Assembly (NCBI GenBank): GCA_015056735.1
Contig: SVFT01000001.1
Location: 372,001 to 436,000, forward strand
Length of the DNA stretch: 64,000 bases
Source: Lachnospiraceae bacterium
GTDB lineage: Bacteria > Bacillota > Clostridia > Lachnospirales > Lachnospiraceae
Reading direction: 5' to 3'
Of this stretch, positions 52,981-61,361 are shown one piece after another; position 1 is the stretch's first letter, and each line of letters opens with the position of its first letter. Position numbers and translations under genes: made by a program. The notes beneath the pieces were generated by a model. It did not search any database. It was not told where the DNA came from and saw only the letters and a program-made list of their open reading frames with translations.

Positions 52981-54524
52981 TGGCTGTTAAGACTTTTGCC
53001 GCGATCGATGTCGGCTCATACGAACTTTCCATGAAGATCTTTTCCTTTTCCACAGGAACGGGGATCAAGGATATCGATCATTTGCGCCATCGGATCGAAC
53101 TCGGTACGGAGACGTATACGATGGGCAAGCTTTCCGTCGAGAAGGTTGACGAGCTCTGCCGTGTACTTTCGGAGTTTGCCGACGTGATGAGATCCTATAA
53201 GGTCTCCGATTACGTGGCATATGGAACGAGTGCGATCCGCGAGATGAAGAACAGAAAGATCATTCTGGATCAGATCGAAAAGCGGACGGGTATCCGTATC
53301 GAGGTGTTAAGCAATTCCGAGCAGCGTTTCCTGGACTGCAAATCGGTTGCGTTTAAGGGAGACCGTTTCCGGAAGCTTGTGGCAAAAGGGACCGCGGTTG
53401 TTGACATCGGCGGCGGCAGCATTCAGATCTCGCTTTTTGATAAGGACACACTGATCACTTCACAGAACCTCAGGCTCGGGATCCTGCGTCTTCGCGAAGA
53501 ACTCGGAACGATGTATATCAAGCCGAGCGCATATGCGGACATCATCAGCGAATCGGCAGACAGCCAGCTGGAGCCGTTTGAAAAGCTGTATCTGAAGGAT
53601 GTCAGGATCGAGAACCTGATCGTGATCGATGAGTATATTTCCCGCGCTCTTTTGACCGGACGCAGAAAAGGTGCGGATTGTTATATCGAAGCCAGACAGT
53701 ATCTGGAGAGCATGCAGGATTTTCTGGATGCGCCTGCAAGCGAGCATGTCAGGAAAATGCAGATGCCGGAAGAGAGCCTTCTTCTGGTGCACATCTCTGC
53801 GATCCTTGTGCGCAATATCCTGCGTGATACCGGCGCGAAGCATATCTGGATCCCGGGTGTAAGCCTGGCAGACGGTATTGCATACGAATATGCGGAGAAG
53901 AACAGGATCATCCAGCCGGTCCATAACTTTGAAAAGGATATTCTGGGATGTGCGCAGAATATCAGTAACCGTTACATGGGCAGCAAGACGCGCGGTGAGA
54001 CGCTCGAAGCCATCTCCGTTGCGATCTTTGATGCCATGAAGAAGCAGCACGGCCTGAAAAAGCGCGAACGGTTGCTTCTCCGGCTGGCCGCCTTTTTACA
54101 TGACTGCGGCAAATATATCACGCTGATGAATGTGGGAGAGGCATCCTACGAGATCATTATGTCAACCGAGATCATCGGTCTGTCTCATAATGAGAGAATG
54201 ATCGTAGCGAGCGTAGTACGGTATACATACGGCCGCTTCGCTTATTACGACGAGCTGGCCAAGACGCATTCGCTCGATCCGGCAAGCTATCTGGTGATCG
54301 CCAAGCTTGCGGCGATCCTCCGGCTTGCGGCGGCGCTTGATAAGAGCCATCGTGAGAAGTTTAAGAATATTTCCGCATCCCTTCGCGGGAGCGTACTCAA
54401 CCTGACGGTTGATACGGATGATGATATCACGCTCGAGAAGGGGTCGTTTGACGACAAGGCTTCGTTCTTTGAAGAGATCTTCAGTATCACACCGGTGATC
54501 AAGAAGATGAGATCCCGGAAATAA
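52980..54524 (+). CDS. Ppx/GppA exopolyphosphatase with C-terminal HD domain
   Basis: This soluble enzyme (514 aa) removes phosphate from polyphosphate chains or pppGpp. The ASKHA nucleotide/phosphate motifs are AIDVGSYELSMKIF near residue 8 and VVDIGGGSIQIS near residue 141. A C-terminal HD region begins near residue 330, with FLHDCGKY. The ATG at 52980 has AGGAGAGAGG before it. It sits directly before polyphosphate kinase, so the pair sets polyphosphate level. Exopolyphosphatase is therefore favoured over pppGpp hydrolase. Confidence 0.9.
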   Translation: MAVKTFAAIDVGSYELSMKIFSFSTGTGIKDIDHLRHRIELGTETYTMGKLSVEKVDELCRVLSEFADVMRSYKVSDYVAYGTSAIREMKNRKIILDQIEKRTGIRIEVLSNSEQRFLDCKSVAFKGDRFRKLVAKGTAVVDIGGGSIQISLFDKDTLITSQNLRLGILRLREELGTMYIKPSAYADIISESADSQLEPFEKLYLKDVRIENLIVIDEYISRALLTGRRKGADCYIEARQYLESMQDFLDAPASEHVRKMQMPEESLLLVHISAILVRNILRDTGAKHIWIPGVSLADGIAYEYAEKNRIIQPVHNFEKDILGCAQNISNRYMGSKTRGETLEAISVAIFDAMKKQHGLKKRERLLLRLAAFLHDCGKYITLMNVGEASYEIIMSTEIIGLSHNERMIVASVVRYTYGRFAYYDELAKTHSLDPASYLVIAKLAAILRLAAALDKSHREKFKNISASLRGSVLNLTVDTDDDITLEKGSFDDKASFFEEIFSITPVIKKMRSRK

Positions 54525-54538
54525 CAGAGGCGGTGCAT

Positions 54539-56683
54539 ATGGCAGGAAAAGGAAAAAAGAAGAACTTCCACAATCCGAAATACTATACGAACCGGGAACT
54601 GAGCTGGATCCTGTTTAACAGGCGTGTGCTCGAAGAAGCACGCGATAAGGAGCATCCACTGTTCGAACGTCTGAAGTTCCTCAGCATCACGTCTTCGAAC
54701 CTGGATGAATTCTTCATGATCCGTGTTGCTTCCTTAAAGGATATGGTATCGGTGAAGTACGATAAGCCGGACATTTCCGGTCTCACACCTGCGGAGCAGT
54801 TATCGCGCCTTTCCGAGGAGACACATGCATTTGTCGGACTCCAGTACAATACGTACCAGCGCTCGCTTCTGCCTCTTCTTGAGAAGAACGGTCTTCATAT
54901 CGTACAGCGGCATGAACAGCTGACAGAGAAGCAGGCACGGTTCGCGGACCGGTTTTTCAAAGAGAGTGTGTACCCGGTTCTGACGCCGATGGCGGTGGAT
55001 TCATCAAGACCGTTTCCGCTGATCCGCAACAAGACCCTTAACATCGGTGCGATCGTCACCAAGAAGGGCAAGAAAAAAGAATACGAATTTGCGACGGTTC
55101 AGGTTCCGAGCGTGCTGAACCGTATCGTGGAGCTTCCTGATGAAGGCGACGGGATCCGACGCGTTATTCTGCTCGAAGAGATCATTGAGAAAAATATCGA
55201 CAGGCTGTTTCTGAACTACAATATCGTGTGTGCGCATCCGTTCAGGATCATGCGCAACGCCGATCTTTCGATCGAAGAGGACGATGCATCCGACCTTTTA
55301 AAGGAGATCGAAAAGCAGGTCAAGAAAAGGCAGTGGGGACATGCGATCCGGCTGGAAGTCGAATCCGGTGCGGATGAAAGGCTTTTATCCATATTAAAGA
55401 AGGAACTGGATATCAAGGAGAACGCGATCTACAGGATCTTAGGACCGCTTGATCTGACATTTCTGATGGAAATGTACGGCATGGACGGGTTTGAGCATTT
55501 GAAGGCAAAGCCGCACGTGCCTGCCATGGCACCTGAATTTGACGGTGAGACAGACATTTTCGACGTGATCAAGAAGGGCGATGTGCTCCTGCATCATCCG
55601 TATCAGAGCTTCGCACCTGTTGTGACTTTTATTGAAAAGGCTGCGAAAGATCCGGATGTGCTGGCGATCAAGCAGACGCTCTACCGCGTCAGCGGCAACT
55701 CGCCGATCATCGCGGCGCTCGCCAAAGCGGCGGAGAACGGCAAGCAGGTATCCGTCCTTGTAGAATTAAAGGCCAGATTCGATGAAGAAAACAATATCGT
55801 CTGGGCCAAAAAGCTCGAGCAGGCCGGCTGTCATGTGATCTATGGCCTGGTCGGTTTAAAGACGCACTGCAAGATCACGCTCGTTGTGCGCCGGGAAGAA
55901 GAGGGGATCGTACGCTATGTACACCTTGGGACCGGTAATTACAACGACGCGACGGCCAAGCTTTATACAGACCTCGGTCTTTTTACGTGCCGGGAGGAGA
56001 TCGGCGAAGATGCGACCGCTGTTTTCAACATGCTTTCGGGTTATTCGGAGCCGCTTGCCTGGAACAGGCTTTCGCTTGCACCGCTCTGGCTCAAGGATAA
56101 GTTTCTGGATCTGATCGGCCGCGAGAAGGAGCATGCGCTTATGGGGCGTGATGCGCTGATCATCGCAAAGGTCAATTCACTTTGTGATCCGGATATCATA
56201 GCGGCACTTTATGAGGCATCAAGTGCGGGTGTGGAGATCCGGCTGATCGTACGTGGGATCTGCAGCCTGAAAGTCGGGATCCCGGGTGTCTCCGAGAATA
56301 TCGAAGTGCGCTCCGTGATCGGAGACTTCCTTGAGCATGCGCGCATTTTCTACTTTAAGAACCATGAGATGCCGGAGGTATATCTGGGGAGCGCAGACTG
56401 GATGCCGCGTAATCTTGAGCGCCGCGTTGAAATCCTTTTCCCGGTGGAGAAGGAGGAGCTTCGTGCGCGCATCTTAAAGATCCTGGAATGCCAGTTGAAT
56501 GATACCGTTCGTTCGCATATCTTAAAGCCGGACGGTACGTATGAAAAAGTTGACGGCCGCGGCAGGATCCGCCTGGACTGCCAGGAGAGCTGCGTACGCG
56601 AGGCCGCAAGGATGGAACGAATAAGGAAGGACACGGCCAGGACACGTGTGTTTGTGCCGGAAACGAAATACGATGACAGATAA
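54539..56683 (+). CDS. ppk: Polyphosphate kinase 1
   Basis: This enzyme (714 aa) makes polyphosphate from ATP reversibly. The N-terminal YTNRELSWILFNRRVLEEA opens the N domain. The catalytic histidines are H443 in GLKTHCK (equivalent of E. coli H435) and H462 in HLGTGNYND (equivalent of H454). ELKARFDEENNI and SADWMPRNLERRVE complete the family pattern. The ATG at 54539 is preferred to the GTG at 54533. It overlaps maf by 11 bases. Confidence 0.96.
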   Translation: MAGKGKKKNFHNPKYYTNRELSWILFNRRVLEEARDKEHPLFERLKFLSITSSNLDEFFMIRVASLKDMVSVKYDKPDISGLTPAEQLSRLSEETHAFVGLQYNTYQRSLLPLLEKNGLHIVQRHEQLTEKQARFADRFFKESVYPVLTPMAVDSSRPFPLIRNKTLNIGAIVTKKGKKKEYEFATVQVPSVLNRIVELPDEGDGIRRVILLEEIIEKNIDRLFLNYNIVCAHPFRIMRNADLSIEEDDASDLLKEIEKQVKKRQWGHAIRLEVESGADERLLSILKKELDIKENAIYRILGPLDLTFLMEMYGMDGFEHLKAKPHVPAMAPEFDGETDIFDVIKKGDVLLHHPYQSFAPVVTFIEKAAKDPDVLAIKQTLYRVSGNSPIIAALAKAAENGKQVSVLVELKARFDEENNIVWAKKLEQAGCHVIYGLVGLKTHCKITLVVRREEEGIVRYVHLGTGNYNDATAKLYTDLGLFTCREEIGEDATAVFNMLSGYSEPLAWNRLSLAPLWLKDKFLDLIGREKEHALMGRDALIIAKVNSLCDPDIIAALYEASSAGVEIRLIVRGICSLKVGIPGVSENIEVRSVIGDFLEHARIFYFKNHEMPEVYLGSADWMPRNLERRVEILFPVEKEELRARILKILECQLNDTVRSHILKPDGTYEKVDGRGRIRLDCQESCVREAARMERIRKDTARTRVFVPETKYDDR

Positions 56684-57260
56684 GATCATATTGGCGAGTG
56701 CATCCCCGAGACGGCGCGATCTTTTGACCCTGATGGGATTGACTTTTGAAGTCAATCCGAGCAAAAGGGAAGAAGTGATCACAAAGTCTGAGCCGGATGC
56801 GGTCGTAGAGGAGCTTTCTTTTCAAAAGGCGGAAGATATCGCGGGGAAGACGGATAACGGACTTGTTATCGGAAGCGATACGGTTGTGACGATAGACGGA
56901 AAGATCCTTGGGAAGCCTGCGACAAGAGAGGAAGCGATTGCGATGATCCGCTCTCTCTCCGGCAGAGTCCATGAAGTGTATACGGGCGTTACGCTCATTG
57001 AGCGGGAGAATGGCCGCACCGTGTGGACGGAAACGTTTTCCGAGAAGGCGGATGTGAAGGTGATGCCGCTGTCCGAGGCTGAGATCGAAGGATACGTGGA
57101 CCGCGGCGAGTCCATGGACAAAGCCGGCGCTTATGGGATCCAGGGATACTTTTCCGTTTTTGTTGAAGAGATCAAAGGTGAATATGCCACGGTATTAGGG
57201 CTTCCCGTTGCGGGGCTCTACAGGCGCCTTAGAAGCAGAGGAGGGACTTTACATGCATGA
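56673..57260 (+). CDS. maf: Maf-family nucleoside triphosphate pyrophosphatase
   Basis: This 195-aa house-cleaning enzyme hydrolyses dTTP/UTP or modified nucleotides to monophosphate and PPi. Motifs: ASASPRRRDLL at the N-terminus, GSDTVV, SGRVHEVYTG and DKAGAYGIQG. The ATG overlaps the 3' end of ppk; no strong ribosome site, so translation is probably coupled. It is followed by a small acidic protein within 8 bases of overlap. Confidence 0.94.
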   Translation: MTDKIILASASPRRRDLLTLMGLTFEVNPSKREEVITKSEPDAVVEELSFQKAEDIAGKTDNGLVIGSDTVVTIDGKILGKPATREEAIAMIRSLSGRVHEVYTGVTLIERENGRTVWTETFSEKADVKVMPLSEAEIEGYVDRGESMDKAGAYGIQGYFSVFVEEIKGEYATVLGLPVAGLYRRLRSRGGTLHA

Positions 57261-57516
57261 GTATGATGATGCGGTACTTCGTTGTTTTTTGAGAGAGCAG
57301 CTGAAGCTGTTTCCCGAGAAGGTTGCGACGACGCCGGAGGATGCGGAAGCATTCCTTGAAGACTGCATGGCGATCGTAGTCGGGTCGGTGGATGAGGTCG
57401 TGGAATATTTTGAGGAGGCCGGCATCGATACGGAGAACGCAGACCGGGATGAGATCCTGGCCGCGGATGAGGTGTTCGATGTGGGTGACGGCCGCTACCT
57501 GATCGTGGAAGGCTGA
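57253..57516 (+). CDS. Small acidic hypothetical protein (87 aa)
   Basis: I do not recognise this protein. It is very acidic (many Glu and Asp), soluble and mostly helical, with DAVLRCFLREQLKLFPEK in the first third and AADEVFDVGDGRYLIVEG at the end. GGAGGG precedes the ATG at 57253. It overlaps the maf 3' end by eight bases, as if translationally coupled. It could be a binding partner of Maf or of Ppk, but only position supports this. Confidence 0.65.
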   Translation: MHEYDDAVLRCFLREQLKLFPEKVATTPEDAEAFLEDCMAIVVGSVDEVVEYFEEAGIDTENADRDEILAADEVFDVGDGRYLIVEG

Positions 57517-57550
57517 TCGGACATTACGTTACTGTTGGAGATATCACTAC

Positions 57551-58720
57551 ATGAATAAAATGAAGTTACTCGTGACAGGATCCACGTTCCCTCGCTGGGA
57601 AGGGGATCCTGAACCGCGTTTTGTACTGGATCTGGCACGGAATATGTCGGATCGCTTTGATATCACGGTTCTTGTTCCGGCTGCTCCCGGCGCAAAGGAT
57701 ACCGAGGTTCTGGAAGGCGTGAAAGTGGTCCGGTATCACTATTTTCCCATTCATAGGTGGGAGACGCTCTGCTATCCCGGTGCGATCGCTCCGCGGATCA
57801 AAGAAAAGAAGATCCGGATCCTGCTGGTTCCGTTTTTGTTTCTGGGCCTTTGGATCAAGCTCCTTTCCATGCAAAAGGATTTTGATGCCGCTCATGCGCA
57901 CTGGCTGATCCCGCAGGGGATCGTGCATTCCTTTACGCGACTTCCCTATATCGTGACGGGTCACGGCGGCGATGTGACGAGCATGAACGGCGGACTTTTA
58001 AAAGCACTTAAAAAGCGATGCCTCAAACGGGCGCGTGCGATCACGGCCGTATCGGATGCGCTGGCGGATCTTGTGAAGGAGATGGCTCCGGGGCGGGACG
58101 TATCCGTTCTGTCGATGGGCGTCGATACAAAGAAGTTCGGCCCGCAGTATCGCAAAGAACATCTTTTTACAAAGGAAGACATCCCGGTCGTTCTGTTTGT
58201 AGGGCGCCTTGCCGAGAAAAAGGGTGTGCGCTATCTGATCGAAGCGATGGAGCAGGTCGATGCGCTCCTTGTGATCGTCGGGATCGGCCCGCTTCAGAGG
58301 GAACTTGAAGAGCAGGCGGCAAAGGCAAAGCGGGCAAAGGTCGTCTTCCTTGGAGGCAAGACGCATGATGAGCTCAGGGAGATCTACGCATCGGCAGATG
58401 TATTTGCCGCGCCGTCCGTTACCGCAAAGGACGGGGACAAGGAAGGCCTCGGCCTTGTGATCCTGGAAGCGATGGCTTCCGGACTTCCCGTTGTTGCGAG
58501 CCGTTCCGGCGGGATCGTGCAGGTGATCCGCCACGAAGAGAACGGCCTTCTTTCGGAAGAACGCGCATCGGATGAGATTGCCCGGAATCTGAACAGGATC
58601 CTGACGGATGCTTCTCTCAGAGAAAAGCTCATAAAGGGTTCCTATGAGACGGCAGAGGCATATGACTACCGTTCACAGGCAGAGAAGTACGCGGACCTGA
58701 TCGAAAAAACATGTAATTAG
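57551..58720 (+). CDS. GT4-family glycosyltransferase
   Basis: This 389-aa enzyme transfers a sugar from a nucleotide donor; it has the GT-B fold. N-terminal GSTFPRWEGDPEPRFV and the HAHWLIPQG region match the group of RfaB-like GT4 enzymes. The donor-binding part has VLFVGRLAEKKGVRYLIEA, and the E-x7-E motif is EGLGLVILEAMASGLPVV. There is no membrane segment except a hydrophobic patch near residues 90-110 that may associate with the membrane. It ends the ppk operon and has its own terminator. Confidence 0.88.
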   Translation: MNKMKLLVTGSTFPRWEGDPEPRFVLDLARNMSDRFDITVLVPAAPGAKDTEVLEGVKVVRYHYFPIHRWETLCYPGAIAPRIKEKKIRILLVPFLFLGLWIKLLSMQKDFDAAHAHWLIPQGIVHSFTRLPYIVTGHGGDVTSMNGGLLKALKKRCLKRARAITAVSDALADLVKEMAPGRDVSVLSMGVDTKKFGPQYRKEHLFTKEDIPVVLFVGRLAEKKGVRYLIEAMEQVDALLVIVGIGPLQRELEEQAAKAKRAKVVFLGGKTHDELREIYASADVFAAPSVTAKDGDKEGLGLVILEAMASGLPVVASRSGGIVQVIRHEENGLLSEERASDEIARNLNRILTDASLREKLIKGSYETAEAYDYRSQAEKYADLIEKTCN

Positions 58721-58723
58721 TGT

Positions 58724-58762
58724 AAAAAGGACCATAATCAGTGTGATCATGGTTCTTTTTTT
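58724..58762 (+). terminator. Terminator of the ppk-GT4 operon
   Basis: AAAAAGGACCAT (58724-58735) pairs with ATGGTTCTTTTT with one G-T pair and an inner TCA/TGA pair, followed by more T. Confidence 0.82.
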
Positions 58763-58827
58763 ATTATGACGGTATGATCGATCGGTGGGCTAATTCTAAT
58801 TTGTTTATTAAATATCATACAGATATA

Positions 58828-58856
58828 TTGACATGCTATCTTATGCACGTTAAAAT
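58828..58856 (+). promoter_or_regulatory. Promoter of marR-RND operon
   Basis: TTGACA (58828-58833), 17 bases, TAAAAT (58851-58856). A near-consensus promoter. Confidence 0.8.
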
Positions 58857-58870
58857 ATGTAGCGTGCTAT

Positions 58871-58890
58871 GTATTTTAGCTTTAAAATAC
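58871..58890 (+). promoter_or_regulatory. MarR-type palindromic operator
   Basis: GTATTTTA-N4-TAAAATAC (58871-58890) is a perfect palindrome just downstream of the predicted transcription start. A second inverted repeat, GCACG-N13-CGTGC (58845-58867), spans the -10. Binding of the MarR product here would block the operon. Confidence 0.65.
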
Positions 58891-58912
58891 AAGATAAGTG
58901 AGGTTAGAGAAT

Positions 58913-59440
58913 ATGCCACAACTAGATATTGCGAATAGTTTTCGGAAAGGTGTGAATTCGATCGATAAGGATGATCTGCTCAACTGCTTTGGCAAGGAGA
59001 ACGATCCTGCCATGCGTATCCTTGCAATGATCGGGTTTGTCGGTAACCTGCAGCGGGCGCAGTTTGACAAAGTACTCGCGAAGATGAATCTGACAACAGC
59101 GCAGCTCAATGTGCTGATCTATCTGATGCGGGCTGACGAAGATCATACGGATGTGACATCCCGTGATCTTGAGAAACTTTTTCATGTAACGAATCCGACG
59201 ATGGCCGGTATCCTGAAACGTCTGGAGGCAAAGGGTTTTATCATCCGGACGAAGAGCGGCGGAGACGGCAGGACCAAGGTGATCACGCTTTCCGAGGAAG
59301 CGAAAGAGCTTACCGGCTCCATGAAATCGCAGATCGATGAGACGAAGCAATTTGTTTTTTTTGATTTTACGGACGAGGAACTGACCAAGATGTATGAGAT
59401 GCTTGGCCGTCTGATGGAGAATCTAACCAAGACACGCTAG
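58913..59440 (+). CDS. MarR-family transcriptional regulator
   Basis: This 175-aa winged-helix protein likely represses the efflux operon it heads. The DNA-binding part is TTAQLNVLIYLMR, TSRDLEKLFHVTNPTMAGILKRLEAKGFI and a wing with SGGDGRTKVITLS. Dimerisation helices flank it. The ATG at 58913 is chosen over a GTG at 58898; AGAG precedes the ATG. It is followed by the adaptor and pump genes 41 bases on. Confidence 0.9.
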   Translation: MPQLDIANSFRKGVNSIDKDDLLNCFGKENDPAMRILAMIGFVGNLQRAQFDKVLAKMNLTTAQLNVLIYLMRADEDHTDVTSRDLEKLFHVTNPTMAGILKRLEAKGFIIRTKSGGDGRTKVITLSEEAKELTGSMKSQIDETKQFVFFDFTDEELTKMYEMLGRLMENLTKTR

Positions 59441-59481
59441 AACAGCTTGATTATAGAAACAGAGGAGAGGAAACGAAAACT

Positions 59482-61341
59482 ATGTGTGTAAGACTGAGGA
59501 AAAGAAACCTGGCGCTCCTGATCGCATTTGTCATGAGTGCGTCAACGCTTATGACAGGATGCGGTGAAGAAGAAGTGGCCGAGCCGGATCCTTCCATTGT
59601 GGTCGAGACGATCAAACCGTCAGCGGAACTCATCGAGGTAGACGGTGACTTTATGGGAACCGTTGAAGCGGATAATACCGTAACCGTGACGGCAAAATCA
59701 TCCGGCGATGTAACAGGCACTTTTTTTGAAGTGGGAGATACGGTCAATGCAGGTGATCTGCTGTTCACATTGGACGACCGTGCGGCGCAGATCGGCATGA
59801 CGACGGCAAAGGTCGCAGCCGATAATGCGGCGATCGCAGTGGATACCGCGAAGGCATCCAAGAGCGCTGCGGAATACGGCATGCTGTATACGGAAGCATC
59901 GATCCGTGAGAAAGTCGGCACGATGGATACCGACGAGATGAGACTGTTAAATGCCGTGACGCAGGCAAAGCTTGCCCTGAAGACTGCTGAAGAGACGGCG
60001 GAACTTGCCAAGGAGCAGTACGGCCTGGCTGCAGACCAGTACGACGAACTCGAAGATCGGATCGATGATCTGCAGGATGACTACGACAACCTTTCCAAAT
60101 ATTATAAAGAGCTCGTTGCGGTCGGAGAGAATGCATCCAGGATCGATTCGCAGAACGATCTTGCGGCTGCCGAGGATTATGTCCGTAACAGACTCGGCAT
60201 CTCCGCTTCGAAGCTCGATCTTTCCGGTGCGACTTCCGTAGCGGATGTCAAGAGAGAGTATATCAAGTATATGACGGATGATGCGGCGGACGGTGAGGCT
60301 AAGCTGGGGTCCATGATCGCAAGTGCACAGGCGGCAAAGAGCTCCGTAAATGCATCGGGTGAGGCGGCATCTTCATCCAAGGATTCTCTTCGCATCAGCC
60401 GTTTCAGTGCTGCGATCAGCAAAGAGACAGCAAAGAACAATGTCCTTAATGCGGAAGAGAGCAAGAAGCTTGCAGAGAAGGCACTGGAGGATTACAGGAA
60501 TTTTACCAGAGCGACGATCCTCGCAGGTCTCGACCAGCAGCTCGCAAGCACGAACCTTGGCCTGATCCAGGCCAATAACGGTGTATCCACCGCACAGAAT
60601 GCTTTAAAGAGTGCGCAGGCAGGCGTTGAATCCGCTGAGCTTACACTTGAGAATACAAAAGGGATCGCGCCCGTATCCGGTGTGATCACCGCAAAGAATA
60701 TCACAACAAACAACATGGCCAATATGGGAACGGCGGCTTATGTGATCGAGACGTCGGACGGTATCTCCGTGTCCTTCTATGTAGCGGAGTCCGTGATCCA
60801 GGAACTGTCCATCGGACAGAGAGTCGTTCTTGAACGCAATAAGGAGACTTTCCAGGGTGAGATTTCGGAGTGCAACCAGATCGCGGATGCATCAAACGGC
60901 CTCTTTAAAGTAAAGGTGACCGTTTCCGCCGGCGCGGACAAGCTGATTACCGGCACTAAAGTAAAGGTCACGATGGCGACCAAACGTACCAAGGACGCGA
61001 TGACGATCCCGGTTGCATGCGTCTATTTTGAAGGTGAAAAAGGTTATGTTTTTGTAAAAGACGGAAACAAAGCCGTTAAGAAATTTATTGAGACGGGTAT
61101 CTCCGATGAGAAAAACATCGAAGTCGTATCCGGTCTGACTGCTGAAGAAGATATCATCTCCACTTGGGCATCCGAACTGAAGAACGGCATGCCGGTGCGC
61201 TATAAAGATGAGCCTGCCCCTTCTTCTGATGTAAATGAGACGGAAGAAGCGCCTGAGCAGACAGGAAGCATCGACGCGGAGAAGTCCGCGCCGCACGAAG
61301 TGCAGGAACTGACGATCCGCACCGAAGTCGGCTTATCATAG
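59482..61341 (+). CDS. RND efflux adaptor lipoprotein (MFP/HlyD-like)
   Basis: This 619-aa adaptor links a pump to the cell envelope. The signal peptide ends in LMTGC with the lipidated cysteine at residue 27. A lipoyl-type half (VTVTAKSSGDVTGTFFEVGDTVNAGDLLFTLDD) is followed by a very long helical hairpin (about residues 95-385) rich in Ala, Glu and Lys. A returning lipoyl half and a beta-barrel (GTKVKVTMATK) follow. The Asp/Glu/Pro-rich tail is disordered. The hairpin is much longer than in Gram-negative adaptors such as AcrA. Confidence 0.88.
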   Translation: MCVRLRKRNLALLIAFVMSASTLMTGCGEEEVAEPDPSIVVETIKPSAELIEVDGDFMGTVEADNTVTVTAKSSGDVTGTFFEVGDTVNAGDLLFTLDDRAAQIGMTTAKVAADNAAIAVDTAKASKSAAEYGMLYTEASIREKVGTMDTDEMRLLNAVTQAKLALKTAEETAELAKEQYGLAADQYDELEDRIDDLQDDYDNLSKYYKELVAVGENASRIDSQNDLAAAEDYVRNRLGISASKLDLSGATSVADVKREYIKYMTDDAADGEAKLGSMIASAQAAKSSVNASGEAASSSKDSLRISRFSAAISKETAKNNVLNAEESKKLAEKALEDYRNFTRATILAGLDQQLASTNLGLIQANNGVSTAQNALKSAQAGVESAELTLENTKGIAPVSGVITAKNITTNNMANMGTAAYVIETSDGISVSFYVAESVIQELSIGQRVVLERNKETFQGEISECNQIADASNGLFKVKVTVSAGADKLITGTKVKVTMATKRTKDAMTIPVACVYFEGEKGYVFVKDGNKAVKKFIETGISDEKNIEVVSGLTAEEDIISTWASELKNGMPVRYKDEPAPSSDVNETEEAPEQTGSIDAEKSAPHEVQELTIRTEVGLS

Positions 61342-61361
61342 CCCGAAAGGAGATTTGACAC

